NCBI GenBank assembly: GCA_963799085.1
Contig: CAWCWA010000004.1
Span: 1-64,000 of the forward strand
Direction: 5' to 3'
Origin: AP-15 sp963799085
GTDB taxonomy: Bacteria > Pseudomonadota > Alphaproteobacteria > ATCC43930 > CGMCC-115725
DNA length: 64,000 bases
Shown: in pieces, positions 41,918 through 50,886 of the stretch
Position numbering within the stretch: position 1 is the stretch's first letter
How the letters are laid out: every line of letters begins with the position of its first letter
Notes under the pieces: generated by a model
Database searches by the model: none
What the model saw: only the letters and a program-made list of their open reading frames with translations
Told to the model about the DNA's origin: nothing
Position numbers and translations under genes: made by a program

Positions 41918-42806
41918 ATGGCCCTCTCGATTCACCCGGCCGATCCGGCCCGGCCCGATTTCTTCGGCGAGGTCGATGGGATCGATCTGCGTGAGCCGGC
42001 GAGCCCGCAAACGATCTCCGCCATCGCCGAGGGAATGGATCGCTTCGCCGTGCTGGTCTTCCCCGACCAGCAAATCGACGACGCGCAGCAACTGGCCTTC
42101 ACCCGCCAGTTCGGGCCGCTCGATCTCGCCGACGGCGATATCCGCCGGCAATCGGAACGCCGCCTCGGCATCGAGATCGCCGACATCTCGAACCTTGGCC
42201 GTGACAACGAGATTTTGGCCCGCGACGACCGCCGCCGGCTGTTCAGCCTCGGCAACATGCTGTGGCACTCCGACAGTTCGTTCAAACCGACCCCCGCCAA
42301 ATATTCGTTGTTGCATGCCCACATCCTGCCGGCAAAGGGCGGCAACACCGAATTCGCCGACATGCGCGCGGCCTATGACGCGCTCGACGCCGAGACGCGG
42401 GAAATCGTCGCCGAACTCGTCTGCGAGCACAGCCAGATCTTTTCGCGCGGTGTGTTGGGCTTCACCGACTTCACCGCGGAGGAGCGGGTGAAATGGGCGC
42501 CGGTGCCGCAGCGTCTGGTGCGCCGCCACCCGGTCACCGGCCGCAAATCGCTGTTTCTGTCGGCGCATGCGGGCGGCATTCTCGGCTGGCCCATGCCGGA
42601 GGCGCGCGCGCTCTTGCGCGACCTCACCGAGCACGCGACCCAGCGCGAATTCGTCCACGCGCACAAATGGCGGCTCCATGATCTGGTGATATGGGACAAC
42701 CGAAGTCGTGATGCACCGCGCTCGCCGCTACGACGCGAACGAGGTGCGCGAACTCCATCGCACGACCGTCGCCGACATCGCCCCGACGCTGCAGCAGGCC
42801 GCCTGA
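41918..42806 (+). CDS. TauD/TfdA family dioxygenase, second copy (frameshifted near its end)
   Basis: About 296 residues from ATG at 41918. Iron ligands in LWHSDSSFKP; HPVTGRKSLFLSAHAGG; the distal His is in V-M-H-R-A-R-R-Y, reached only after a frame change near 42,708. It ends TTVADIAPTLQQAA at 42,806. Related to the 36.2 kb copy and probably acts on a different 2-oxoglutarate-dependent substrate such as an aryloxy acid or sulfonate. The location downstream of a SsuA/SsuB-like importer favours an organosulfur or organic acid substrate (inference). Confidence 0.87.
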
Positions 42807-42857
42807 GACGGTCTCCTCCTTACCCCCTCGCAACCTATCAACCGGAAAGGACGTGCG

Positions 42858-43578
42858 ATGCTCGACCTTCATTTCTGGCCGACGCCGAACGGCAAGAAAG
42901 TTACGATTCTGCTCGAGGAACTTGGTCTCAAATACAATCTGGTCCCGTGCAACATCGGGCGCGGCGACCAGTTCAAGCCCGAATTTCTGAAGATCAACCC
43001 CAATCACCGCATGCCGGTCCTGGTCGATCACGACCCCAAGGGCGGCGGCGCCCCGATCAGCATCTTCGAATCGGGCGCCATCATGATGTATCTCGCCGAG
43101 AAGGAAGGCCGCTTCTGGCCGCAGGATTTGCGCGGCAAGTATGAAGTCGCGCAGTGGCTGATCTGGCAGATGGCCAATCAGGGGCCAAAGCTCGGCGAAT
43201 GCGGCCACTTTCGCCGCGCCGGCCCCGACGCCGGCGATCTGACCTATGCGATCCGCCGCTTTACCGACGAGGCGAACCGGCTCTACGGCGTCATGAACAA
43301 CCGCCTCTACGACCGCAAATATCTTGCCGGCGACGAATACACGATCGCCGACATGATCTCCTACCCTGGACCGTCAACTGGCAGGCGCAAGGCCAGGACA
43401 TCAACGAGTTCAAGCACTTCAAGCGTTGGTTCGACGAGGTCGGCAACCGCCCGGCGGTCAAGCGCGGGATGGAGACTGGCAACAATTTGCGCGTCGACCC
43501 GGCGACGCTACCCAGGCCGAGCGCGAGCAGATGCGCAAGATCATGTACAACCAGCGCGCGATCCCCGCCCCGGCGTAA
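42858..43578 (+). CDS. Glutathione S-transferase (YfcG/YghU-like), frameshifted
   Basis: About 240 residues from ATG at 42858. The thioredoxin-like domain has HFWPTPNGKKVTILLEE and the cis-Pro motif HRMPVLVD, then ESGAIMMYLAEKEG. The helical domain has QWLIWQMANQGPKLGE. Frames change near 43,373 and 43,515, after which it ends KIMYNQRAIPAPA at TAA 43,576. It resembles disulfide-reductase-type GSTs (YfcG/YghU). Downstream of the TauD gene; possibly co-expressed. Confidence 0.85.
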
Positions 43579-43585
43579 ATCCGTC

Positions 43586-43605
43586 ATACCGGCGAAAGCC
43601 GGTAT
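43586..43605. repeat. Palindromic element with GAAA loop between convergent genes
   Basis: ATACCGGC (43586-43593), GAAA, GCCGGTAT (43598-43605): a perfect 8-bp stem. With its flanks (GTCAT before, CCATGCC after) it resembles dispersed extragenic palindromes common in proteobacterial genomes. It lies between the stops of the GST and the GDSL hydrolase genes, so it could also end transcription from both sides. Only one copy is seen in the window. Confidence 0.55.
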
Positions 43606-43661
43606 CCATGCCAGCCATGGGTCCCGGCCTTTCGGCTTGAAGCAATCCCGGTGAACCCGCC

Positions 43662-44689
43662 TCAGCGCCGGGCGCCGCATCCCGGCCGTGCCCGAACGGG
43701 TGCGGCGCGGGAGCCGCCAGTGAAACCGAGCCCCGCAAGTGCGATGACGAGCAACATCAGCGATCGAGGGCTCGGGCACCAGGAGCAGCAGGGCCTCGGT
43801 GATGAAGTTTTCCGCAGCCGAGGTCGGGTGGATTCCGTCCCAGAACAGATATTGCGACGGGTCGCAGTTAAGAAACTGGGCGCAGGCGTCGGTGACGTTC
43901 GACAGACCAAAGGCGCCGGGATTTGCAACGGCATCGTTGAGCAGGCCAAAGATGTCGAAGAGTTTGACGTCGAGGTCGCTGGCGATCGCGGCCGCCAATG
44001 CGTCGCTCATCGTCGAGGCGAGCGCGGTTCCGAGCGCCGAGGCCAGGGGGCCCTGGGCAAGGACCGCCGGCGTCAGTCCGATGTCCGGCACGTTCCAGAC
44101 GACGATGTTTTTCGCGCCCGCGGCCTCGAGCTCGGAATCGATCGTCAGGATGTCTCCTACGTAACCCGCGGTAGTTGATTGAATAATACCGCCGATACAG
44201 GCCAAATTGCCGCCGCAGCCGCCGATCGCCACAAGGGCGTCTCGCGCGTTCTGCCCGCCGCCTTCGACCACGTAGAGCGCATCGCTCGGAATTGAGGGGC
44301 TGTATTGGGATAAGAAAAATGCAGTCTGCGCCTCGAGGCTGGGAGAGACGCCGGGAGGGGTCGCGAGCGGCCCGGTCTGGGCTCCGCCAAAGGCATAGTC
44401 GCTGCCGCCGGCCAGCCAAGGGTTGGCGCTGAGGCCGAGCTTGGATGCGAGGATTTGCGCCCACACTTGATCGTTGGTGTAGCGCCCCGACGCATAAGGG
44501 AAATACGGGATGAAACTGTTTCCCGAGATCGGAACCGGGGTCACGCCGGGCGCCAGAACGATGGCGTTGTTGCCCGAATCCGAGATGCTGTCGCCGAAAA
44601 TAAAGAGGTCGGAGTAGCCGGCAAGGGCGCTCGAGAGGGGCATGAGGGAGGACGAACGCAAAGAAGGAAACCAAAACCGATCTTTTCAT
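43662..44689 (-). CDS. SGNH/GDSL-type secreted hydrolase with PEP-CTERM anchor (frameshifted)
   Basis: About 342 residues. ATG at 44689 begins a signal peptide (MKRSVLVSFFAFVL); one base is off near 44,645, after which ALAGYSDLFIFGDSISDSGN gives block I (catalytic Ser in FGDSISD). Later blocks are GGGQNA and the D-x-x-H of FWDGIHPTS. After a frame change near 43,770 the C-terminus reads VPEPS, a hydrophobic helix LMLLVIALAGLGF and an Arg-rich end, the layout of a PEP-CTERM sorting signal. It is likely an exported esterase or lipase processed by an exosortase not encoded here. Confidence 0.82.
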
Positions 44690-45043
44690 CGCTGCCTTCC
44701 GTTCCTGCCGAGCCGTTGAAAATGCGATTATCGGGATAGCGCTCCTGACACCGGGATCGCGAGCCGATCCCCACCTATTTCATACCATCTTCGGCTACCC
44801 GTCAGATTGATCTGCATCAATGCGGGCTGGCGATCGCAACGCGACAGCCGCCAGCGCAAGCGGCGCAACCCATCTGCATCGCGCGGCAGGAACCCAGCCC
44901 GATTGTTGCCATAAACGCATTGTACTATGGCGACGAACCGGGGGAGGTAAGGACGATGCGGGGTCTCAGGCGCGGGGATGGTCGTGAGGCGATTGCCGGA
45001 ACGTCGGCGCCTGTATTTTCCTTGTAATAACAGGCGCACCGGG
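44690..45043. other. Intergenic region, no gene recognised
   Basis: 354 bases between two leftward genes. It contains the upstream region of the GDSL hydrolase (AT-richer at 44,715-44,740) and a short AT-rich patch TTTTCCTTGTAATAAC near 45,018. No conserved frame, RNA gene or clear stem-loop is seen. Confidence 0.5.
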
Positions 45044-46213
45044 TCAGCGCGATGGTAACTTCCGCTCGACGAGCCGCGCAAAGAGGCTGGCGCCGAGCGG
45101 CAGGGCGGCATCGTTGAAGTCGTAGCCGGGGTTGTGTACCTCGCAACCGCCTTCGCTCTCGCCGTTGCCGATCTGGATATAGGCGCCCGGCCGCTGGTTC
45201 AGCATGTAGGAGAAATCCTCCGACGCCATGACGAGGTTGCCGTCGCGGTTGACATTGCCCTCGCCGACGAGTTCGGCCGCGGCGTCGGCGATAAAGGCGG
45301 CCTCGGCCGCGTCGTTGACGAGCGGCGGGAAGATCAGCCGGAAATCGACTTCGGCCGCGGCGCCGAAGCCGCCCGCGACACCCGTCGCGATGCGCCGCAT
45401 GTTGGTTTCGATCAACGTCATCGCCGCCGGTTGAAAGGCGCGCGCCGTGCCGCGGATGACCGCACTTTCCGGGATCACGTTATAGGCCTCGCCGGCGTGG
45501 ATCTGGGTGACGCTGAGGACGGCGGTGTCGAGCGGGCGGACGTTGCGCGACACGATCGTCTGCAGCGCCGTCGTGATGTGGCTGGCGACCACCACCGGAT
45601 CGATCCCGGCCTCGGGGCGGGCGCCGTGCGCGCCGCGGCCGGTGACCGCGATGTCGAAATAGGCCCCGCCCGCCATCATCGGGCCGGTGCGGATCTGGAA
45701 CTTGCCGACCGCGAGCCCCGGCCGGTTGTGCATGCCGAAGATCGCATCGCACGGAAAACGCTCGAAGAGCCCGTCCTCGACCATCGCCTTGCCGCCGCCG
45801 AGCCCTTCTTCGGCCGGCTGAAAGATCAGGTGGACGGCGCCGTCGAAATCGCGCGTTTCCGCCAGATAGCGCGCTGCGCCGAGCAGCATCGCCGTGTGCC
45901 CGTCATGGCCGCAGGCATGCATCCGTCCGGCGTTGCGCGAGCGATAGGGGAGGTTGGTCGCCTCCTCGATCGGCAGCGCGTCCATATCCGCCCGCAAGCC
46001 GATCGCCCGCGACGAAGCGCCCGCTCGCAGTCGGCCGACGACCCCGGTCCTGCCGACGCCGCGAAACACCTCGAAACCGAATTCGGCGAGCTTTTGCGCG
46101 ACAAAATCGCTGGTCCGCCGCTCCTCGAAGCCGAGTTCGGGGTGCGCGTGAATGTCCTGCCGCCACCGGGTCATTTCGCCGTGAAATTCCGCGATTTGAC
46201 GAATGACCTGCAT
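45044..46213 (-). CDS. M20 family amidohydrolase (hippurate hydrolase/IAA-amino acid hydrolase type)
   Basis: 389 residues from ATG at 46213. Metal-binding and catalytic landmarks: RADMDALPIEE, HACGHDGHTAMLLGAA, FQPAEEGLGG, the dimerisation-domain GRGAHGARPE and EDFSYMLNQRPG. It hydrolyses an N-acyl amino acid or similar amide, in the cytosol. It is divergent from the CoA-transferase at 46.3 kb and paralogous to the M20 enzyme at 54.3 kb. Intact. Confidence 0.9.
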   Translation of the reverse strand: MQVIRQIAEFHGEMTRWRQDIHAHPELGFEERRTSDFVAQKLAEFGFEVFRGVGRTGVVGRLRAGASSRAIGLRADMDALPIEEATNLPYRSRNAGRMHACGHDGHTAMLLGAARYLAETRDFDGAVHLIFQPAEEGLGGGKAMVEDGLFERFPCDAIFGMHNRPGLAVGKFQIRTGPMMAGGAYFDIAVTGRGAHGARPEAGIDPVVVASHITTALQTIVSRNVRPLDTAVLSVTQIHAGEAYNVIPESAVIRGTARAFQPAAMTLIETNMRRIATGVAGGFGAAAEVDFRLIFPPLVNDAAEAAFIADAAAELVGEGNVNRDGNLVMASEDFSYMLNQRPGAYIQIGNGESEGGCEVHNPGYDFNDAALPLGASLFARLVERKLPSR

Positions 46214-46326
46214 GGCTTGCTCCTGCCGCACGATGAGATGGGCAACTCTCGCCGAGAGCGGGCTTTTGCGCAATCCGCAGCGCCCTTATAGTGTGGGTCG
46301 GATCGTTTTTGGGAGGAGTGAAGCCG

Positions 46327-47559
46327 ATGGCGATATCGGGCGTGGAATTGAATTGTCTCGAAGGTGTCAAGGTCGTCGACTTCACCCAGTTCGAGGCCGG
46401 GCCGTCCTGCACCGAGTTCCTGGCTTGGCTTGGTGCCGAGGTGGTCAAGATCGAAAACCCGGGCCGCGGCGACCCCGGCCGGCGGTTGCAGCCCGGTAAG
46501 CCCGACAACGACCCCTGGTATTTCCACCAGTTCAACGCCAACAAGAAGTCGATCACCCTCAACCTCAAATCGCCGCGCGGGCTCGAAATCGTCAAGTCGC
46601 TGCTGGCGAAGGCCGACGTGACGGTCGAGAACATGGCGCCCGGCACGATCGAGCGGCTCGGCCTCGGCTACGACGAGGTCAAGAAGATCAACCCCGGCAT
46701 CATCTACTGCCAGGTCAAAGGTTTCGGGACCGGCAGCCCATACGAAAAAAACCTCGCTTTCGACATGATCGCGCAGGCCGCCGGTGGCCCGTTCAGCGTC
46801 ACCGGCGAGGCCGACCGGCCGCCGGTCAAGCCGGGCCCGTCTTTTGGCGACACCGGCACCGGCATGCTGATGGCGATCAGCATCCTGGGGGCACTCTATA
46901 AGCGGCAGCAGACCGGGCAGGGCCGCCGCCTGCAGGTGGCGATGCAGGACGCCATGATCCATTACATGCGGGTGCCATTCTCGCGCACGCAGCAGAGCGG
47001 CAAGGCGCCGGCGCGCGGCGGCAGCGCCCATTCGCAGCCGGGCGGCCTGGTTCCATCGGCGCTCTATCCGTGCAAGCCCGGCGGGCCGAACGACTATCTC
47101 TACGTCTTCTGCAGCCGCGCCAATCCCGAGCACTGGCAGCGTCTCCTGAAGGTCATCGGCCGCGAGGATCTGAGCGGCGATCCGCGCTATGACACGCAGG
47201 ACGCCCGCAGCCAGCGCGCCGCCGAGATCGACGAACTGATCGCATCCTGGACTCGAGAGCACACCAAGGACGAGGCGATGCGGCTGATCGGCGCCGCCGG
47301 CGTGCCCGCGGGTGCCGTTTTCGACACGGTCGAGCTGATGAACGATCCCTCGCTCGCTGAGCGCGGCATCATGCAGACGATCGAGCATCCGACGACCGGC
47401 AAGGTCAAGATGCCGGCCTGGCCGGTGCGTTTCGACGGCGCGCCCGCCAAGGTCAAGCCGTCGCCGCTATTGGGTCAGCACAGCGCCGAGGTGCTCGGCC
47501 AATGGCTCGGCATCGGCGCCGCCGAGGTCGAGGCGCTCAAGGCCGAAGGCATCATCTAA
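46327..47559 (+). CDS. CaiB/BaiF family CoA-transferase (class III)
   Basis: 410 residues from ATG at 46327. Family features: VVDFTQFEAGPSCTEFLAWLGA, NANKKSITLNLK, ENMAPGTIERLGLGYDE and the catalytic aspartate in FGDTGTGML. It moves CoA between a thioester and a carboxylic acid by an aspartyl-CoA mechanism. A close paralog lies at 48.7 kb, separated by a secreted protein and a GST. The pair may be isoenzymes or subunits. Confidence 0.92.
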   Translation: MAISGVELNCLEGVKVVDFTQFEAGPSCTEFLAWLGAEVVKIENPGRGDPGRRLQPGKPDNDPWYFHQFNANKKSITLNLKSPRGLEIVKSLLAKADVTVENMAPGTIERLGLGYDEVKKINPGIIYCQVKGFGTGSPYEKNLAFDMIAQAAGGPFSVTGEADRPPVKPGPSFGDTGTGMLMAISILGALYKRQQTGQGRRLQVAMQDAMIHYMRVPFSRTQQSGKAPARGGSAHSQPGGLVPSALYPCKPGGPNDYLYVFCSRANPEHWQRLLKVIGREDLSGDPRYDTQDARSQRAAEIDELIASWTREHTKDEAMRLIGAAGVPAGAVFDTVELMNDPSLAERGIMQTIEHPTTGKVKMPAWPVRFDGAPAKVKPSPLLGQHSAEVLGQWLGIGAAEVEALKAEGII

Positions 47560-47610
47560 GCCGGGCGCGGTTGCTGCGGCGTCGCCGGCGTGGTGCGGGT
47601 CGGCATCGCG

Positions 47611-48039
47611 TCAAGGCGACGCCGGCGCCGGCCGACAGGGCATGACCGTGATCCGGTCCATCTTGTCCGGATCGCCCCCGGCCTCGCTGAGAAGCGTGCA
47701 GCGAGCGCCGTCGATCACGATCTTCGCAACGTAAAAGCCGAATTCCTTTGGGTGACCGCCAAAGGAGATTGTGACCGTGTCGCCGACCGCGATCCGGTCC
47801 GGCAACGCGATATGATGATAGGTTCGGCAGGAGGTCATGACGACCCAGCCGCGGCACTTCCGCAAGACGCCCTCTCCTTCGGGCATCACTGCTGCGGCGG
47901 TGGAGGCGTGCCCGGCCGGCGTGAGCACCGCCAGAACCAGGGGCAAAGCCATTGCCGCGCCCAGTCTCGACAGCAGCCTTCGGCCGCCGCGCCAAGCCGC
48001 GGACCGGCCGCAAGAGGGTTCGCCGATCGGCGGGGACAT
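47611..48039 (-). CDS. Secreted protein of unknown function
   Basis: 142 residues from ATG at 48039. A long basic N-region leads to a signal helix MALPLVLAVLTPAGHAS. The mature part of about 95 residues has four cysteines (RKCRGW, TSCRTY, ARCTLL, MPCRPA), probably two disulfides, and a beta-rich core VGDTVTISFGGHPKEFGF. Not recognised. It is divergent from the GST gene, 41 bases apart. Confidence 0.65.
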   Translation of the reverse strand: MSPPIGEPSCGRSAAWRGGRRLLSRLGAAMALPLVLAVLTPAGHASTAAAVMPEGEGVLRKCRGWVVMTSCRTYHHIALPDRIAVGDTVTISFGGHPKEFGFYVAKIVIDGARCTLLSEAGGDPDKMDRITVMPCRPAPASP

Positions 48040-48080
48040 GTTAAACCTAACCTCCGGTCCATCGATCCGAGGAAATCGAG

Positions 48081-48692
48081 ATGAAGCTTTACTACGCGCC
48101 AGGCGTTTGCTCGATCGGCATCCACGTCCTTCTCGAGGAAATCGGCAAGCCTTACGAATTGGAACTTGTCAATCTGCGCGAGGGCGCCCAGTTCAAGCCG
48201 CCCTATAACAATGTCAGCCCCAAGGGCAAGGTTCCCGCGCTCGAACGCGACGATGGCTCGGTCCTGACCGAATTTCCCGTAATCGCCCGCTGGCTAGGGC
48301 ATCAGGCGAACCTGCTGCCGAAGGATCAGGAAGCCGATATCCGCGCGATGGAGGCGATGGAATACGCCGTCGGCACGATGCATGGCCAGGGTTTTGCCCG
48401 ACTGTTCCGCAGCGAACGATTCGCGCCCTCGGCAGCCGATCACGATGCCGTCAAGGCGTCGGGCCGCGAGGTCGTCGAAAAGGGCTTTGCCGTGCTCGAC
48501 AAGGCGCTGGCGGGGAAGAACTATATCGCCGGCAGCGAGTTCTCGCCGGCCGATACTGCACTCTTCTATGTCGAATTCTGGGCGGCGAAGCGGCTCGGCA
48601 TGAAATTGCCGGGGAACGTCGCCGCACACTACGACCGCATGATGGCGCGCCCCTCCGTGCAGCGGGTCATGCAGCAGGAAGGTTTGAACTGA
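48081..48692 (+). CDS. Glutathione S-transferase (beta-class-like)
   Basis: 203 residues from ATG at 48081 (MKLYYAPGVCSIGIHVLLEE). Cys10 near the N-terminus is the mixed-disulfide cysteine of beta-class bacterial GSTs. NVSPKGKVPALERDDGSVLTE contains the cis-Pro and glutathione-binding turn. The C-terminal helical domain has GKNYIAGSEFSPADTALFY. It conjugates or reduces electrophiles with glutathione. It is 22 bases ahead of the second CoA-transferase, so they are likely co-transcribed. Confidence 0.92.
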   Translation: MKLYYAPGVCSIGIHVLLEEIGKPYELELVNLREGAQFKPPYNNVSPKGKVPALERDDGSVLTEFPVIARWLGHQANLLPKDQEADIRAMEAMEYAVGTMHGQGFARLFRSERFAPSAADHDAVKASGREVVEKGFAVLDKALAGKNYIAGSEFSPADTALFYVEFWAAKRLGMKLPGNVAAHYDRMMARPSVQRVMQQEGLN

Positions 48693-48714
48693 ACCGAAGG
48701 AGGAGCGCCAAGCC

Positions 48715-49914
48715 ATGGATGGAAACACCGTACCGCCGAACTGTCTCGCCGGCATCAAGGTCCTCGATCTGACCCAGTTCGAAGCGGGGACGACCTGCAC
48801 CGAGGCCCTCGCCTGGATGGGGGCGGAGGTCGTCAAGGTCGAGAACCCGAAGGGCGGTGAAGCTGGCCGCACCGGTTTCTCCGACCCGTACTATTTCATG
48901 ACCTACAACGCCAACAAGAAGTCGATCACCGTCAATCTCAAGGACGAGCGCGGTCTGGCGCTGGTTAAGGAGATGGCGAAAAAGGCCGACGTTTTCACCG
49001 AGAACTTCGCTCCCGGCGCGGTCGAGCGATTGGGGCTCGGCTACGACGTCGTCAGCGCGCTCAACCCGCTGATCATCTATGCGCAGGTCAAGGGTTTCGG
49101 CGACGGGATGCCTTACGAGAAGGGCCTGTCCTTCGATCCGGTGGCGCAGGCTTGCGGCGGCGCGATGTCGATCACCGGCGAACTGGGTGGCAAGCCGATC
49201 AAGCCCGGCTGCACGATCGGCGACACCGGCACCGGCATGCTGCTCGCCTTCAGCATCGTCAGCGCTCTCTACCAGCGCATGGCCACCGGAAAGGGGCGGC
49301 GGCTACAGGTGGCGATGCAGGATTCGGTCATGCATTACAGCCGCGGCATGTTCATGGCGCAGGCTCGCACCGGCAAGGCCGCGCCGCGGCGGCCGGCCGG
49401 CGGCAACGCGCCGTCGGGAACCTATCCGTGCAAGCCTGGCGGGCCCAACGACTATGTCTACATGCTGACCAGCCGGGCCAACCCGCAGCACTGGCCGCGC
49501 CTCCTGAAGCTGATCGGCCGTGAGGATCTGCTCGGCGACCCGCGGTACGAGACCGGCGCCGCACGCGCCGAGCGCGAGGCCGAGGTCGATGAGATCGTCG
49601 CATCCTGGACGCGCCAGCGCACAAAGGAGGAGGCGATGGCGCAGCTCTCCGGGGTCGGGGTGCCGGCCGGCGCCGTATTCGACTCGAACGACCTCGTTAA
49701 CGAGACGGCCTTCTACGAACGCGGCATCCTGCAGAAAATGCGGCACGGTGATCACGAGATGGCGATGACCACTTGGCCGGTGCGCTTCGACGGCAAGGTG
49801 GCGCCGATCAGGCCGGCGCCGCTCCTTGGCGAGCACACCGCCGAGGCGCTCCACGATTGGCTCGGCCTCGGCGCCGAGGAAGTCGCAGGCTTAAGGAAAG
49901 ACGGCGTCGTCTAA
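48715..49914 (+). CDS. CaiB/BaiF family CoA-transferase (class III), second copy
   Basis: 399 residues from ATG at 48715. It shares VLDLTQFEAGTTCTEALAW, YNANKKSITVNLK, ENFAPGAVERLGLGYD and the catalytic Asp in IGDTGTGML with the 46.3 kb copy, but is clearly diverged. Class III CoA-transferase acting on an unknown acid, probably activating it for beta-oxidation-like steps. It follows the beta-class GST gene. Confidence 0.92.
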   Translation: MDGNTVPPNCLAGIKVLDLTQFEAGTTCTEALAWMGAEVVKVENPKGGEAGRTGFSDPYYFMTYNANKKSITVNLKDERGLALVKEMAKKADVFTENFAPGAVERLGLGYDVVSALNPLIIYAQVKGFGDGMPYEKGLSFDPVAQACGGAMSITGELGGKPIKPGCTIGDTGTGMLLAFSIVSALYQRMATGKGRRLQVAMQDSVMHYSRGMFMAQARTGKAAPRRPAGGNAPSGTYPCKPGGPNDYVYMLTSRANPQHWPRLLKLIGREDLLGDPRYETGAARAEREAEVDEIVASWTRQRTKEEAMAQLSGVGVPAGAVFDSNDLVNETAFYERGILQKMRHGDHEMAMTTWPVRFDGKVAPIRPAPLLGEHTAEALHDWLGLGAEEVAGLRKDGVV

Positions 49915-49948
49915 CTCTAACGTGACCGGCCGCTCGCATCCGTCACCG

Positions 49949-50245
49949 CTAGGCGGGGGATGCGGGTCCGCCGCCCGTTCGGCCGACGACGCCGCGCTGC
50001 GGCAAGGCCGTCTCTGCAATCTGTGCCCGATCTGGCGCCGCGGCGTCGAGGCTGCCGCCGAAGCGCGCGGCAAACGCGTACGCTTCCTGGCTTACCTTGA
50101 ATTCGACGCGGACCAGGAACCGCTCGCCGATATCGCGACAGGTAAACTTTGACGGTTCGAACCGGTGCCTGTCTAACCACACTCGCATCTCCGCCATCTC
50201 GCGGGATAGTTCATGAAGCGGCAGTTGGATCTCGACCGTGCTCAT
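49949..50245 (-). CDS. Small conserved-looking cytosolic protein
   Basis: 98 residues from ATG at 50245 (MSTVEIQLPLHELSREMAEM). Pattern: an amphipathic helix, RVWLDRHRFEPSKFTC, then VRVEFKVSQEAYAFAARFGG, followed by a Gly/Pro-rich tail. No named domain is recognised. The composition and codon use are those of a real gene. Monocistronic; no function inferred. Confidence 0.6.
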   Translation of the reverse strand: MSTVEIQLPLHELSREMAEMRVWLDRHRFEPSKFTCRDIGERFLVRVEFKVSQEAYAFAARFGGSLDAAAPDRAQIAETALPQRGVVGRTGGGPASPA

Positions 50246-50348
50246 GGTCAACGCCCTGCTGTTGCCTTGGTCGCGCATTATAGCGGACCGTCATCGGGGT
50301 CGACGCGGCGCGAGCGAATGTTCACGTATTTGCCACAGCCCGAGCCAG

Positions 50349-50872
50349 CTATTCCTGCGGGTATCGCCAGACGTTCGCAGGCTGCGGCACGGTTTCGTCG
50401 ATCGTCCATTGCGGCAAGGCGAGGCCTTGTGCCGACATCGCTGAACACCATGCGCACGCGGGTGCCGATGCCGACCCGCTTGACCATCTCGGGCGGCGCC
50501 AGCTGGCCGTCGGGGGTGGTCAGATTGCCGATGACGCGCAGCGCCTCGTCGGGGGTGGGCTCGCCCTTCTGCGTGTCGAGATCGACGAGCAGGATCAGGT
50601 AGGGCGTCTTGCCGCGGAAGGCCGGCTGGATCGCGTGATGCACCTCTGTGTAGGAATGCACGGCGCCCTTGCCTTCGACCTTCTTCCAGGTCGATTCGAG
50701 GGTCGTGCACCACGGGCAGGAGGTCGTCGGCGGGTAGCGCAGCCGGCCGCATTGCGCGCAGGACTTGCAGGTGGAAATCGTGCTCGGCGCAATGCCGGAA
50801 ATATTCGATGTTCTCGATGTCGAGATCGTCGACGCTGAGCGCCATGCCCATATATTCGGCGCGAATAGCCAT
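50349..50872 (-). CDS. DUF35 Zn-ribbon/OB-fold acyl-CoA-associated protein (frameshifted)
   Basis: About 174 residues from ATG at 50872 (MAIRAEYMGMALSVDDLDIE). After a frame change near 50,762 come the zinc-ribbon cysteines (C-x-x-C ... C-P-W-C) and RYPPTTSCPWC. The OB fold follows, with SYTEVHHAIQPAFRGKTPY. A second shift near 50,430 gives the ending QPANVWRYPQE. DUF35 proteins bind thiolase-fold partners and help deliver acyl-CoA. It starts 14 bases after the Ltp2-like gene, the standard pairing. Confidence 0.82.
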
Positions 50873-50886
50873 GATCGTTCTCCTCC

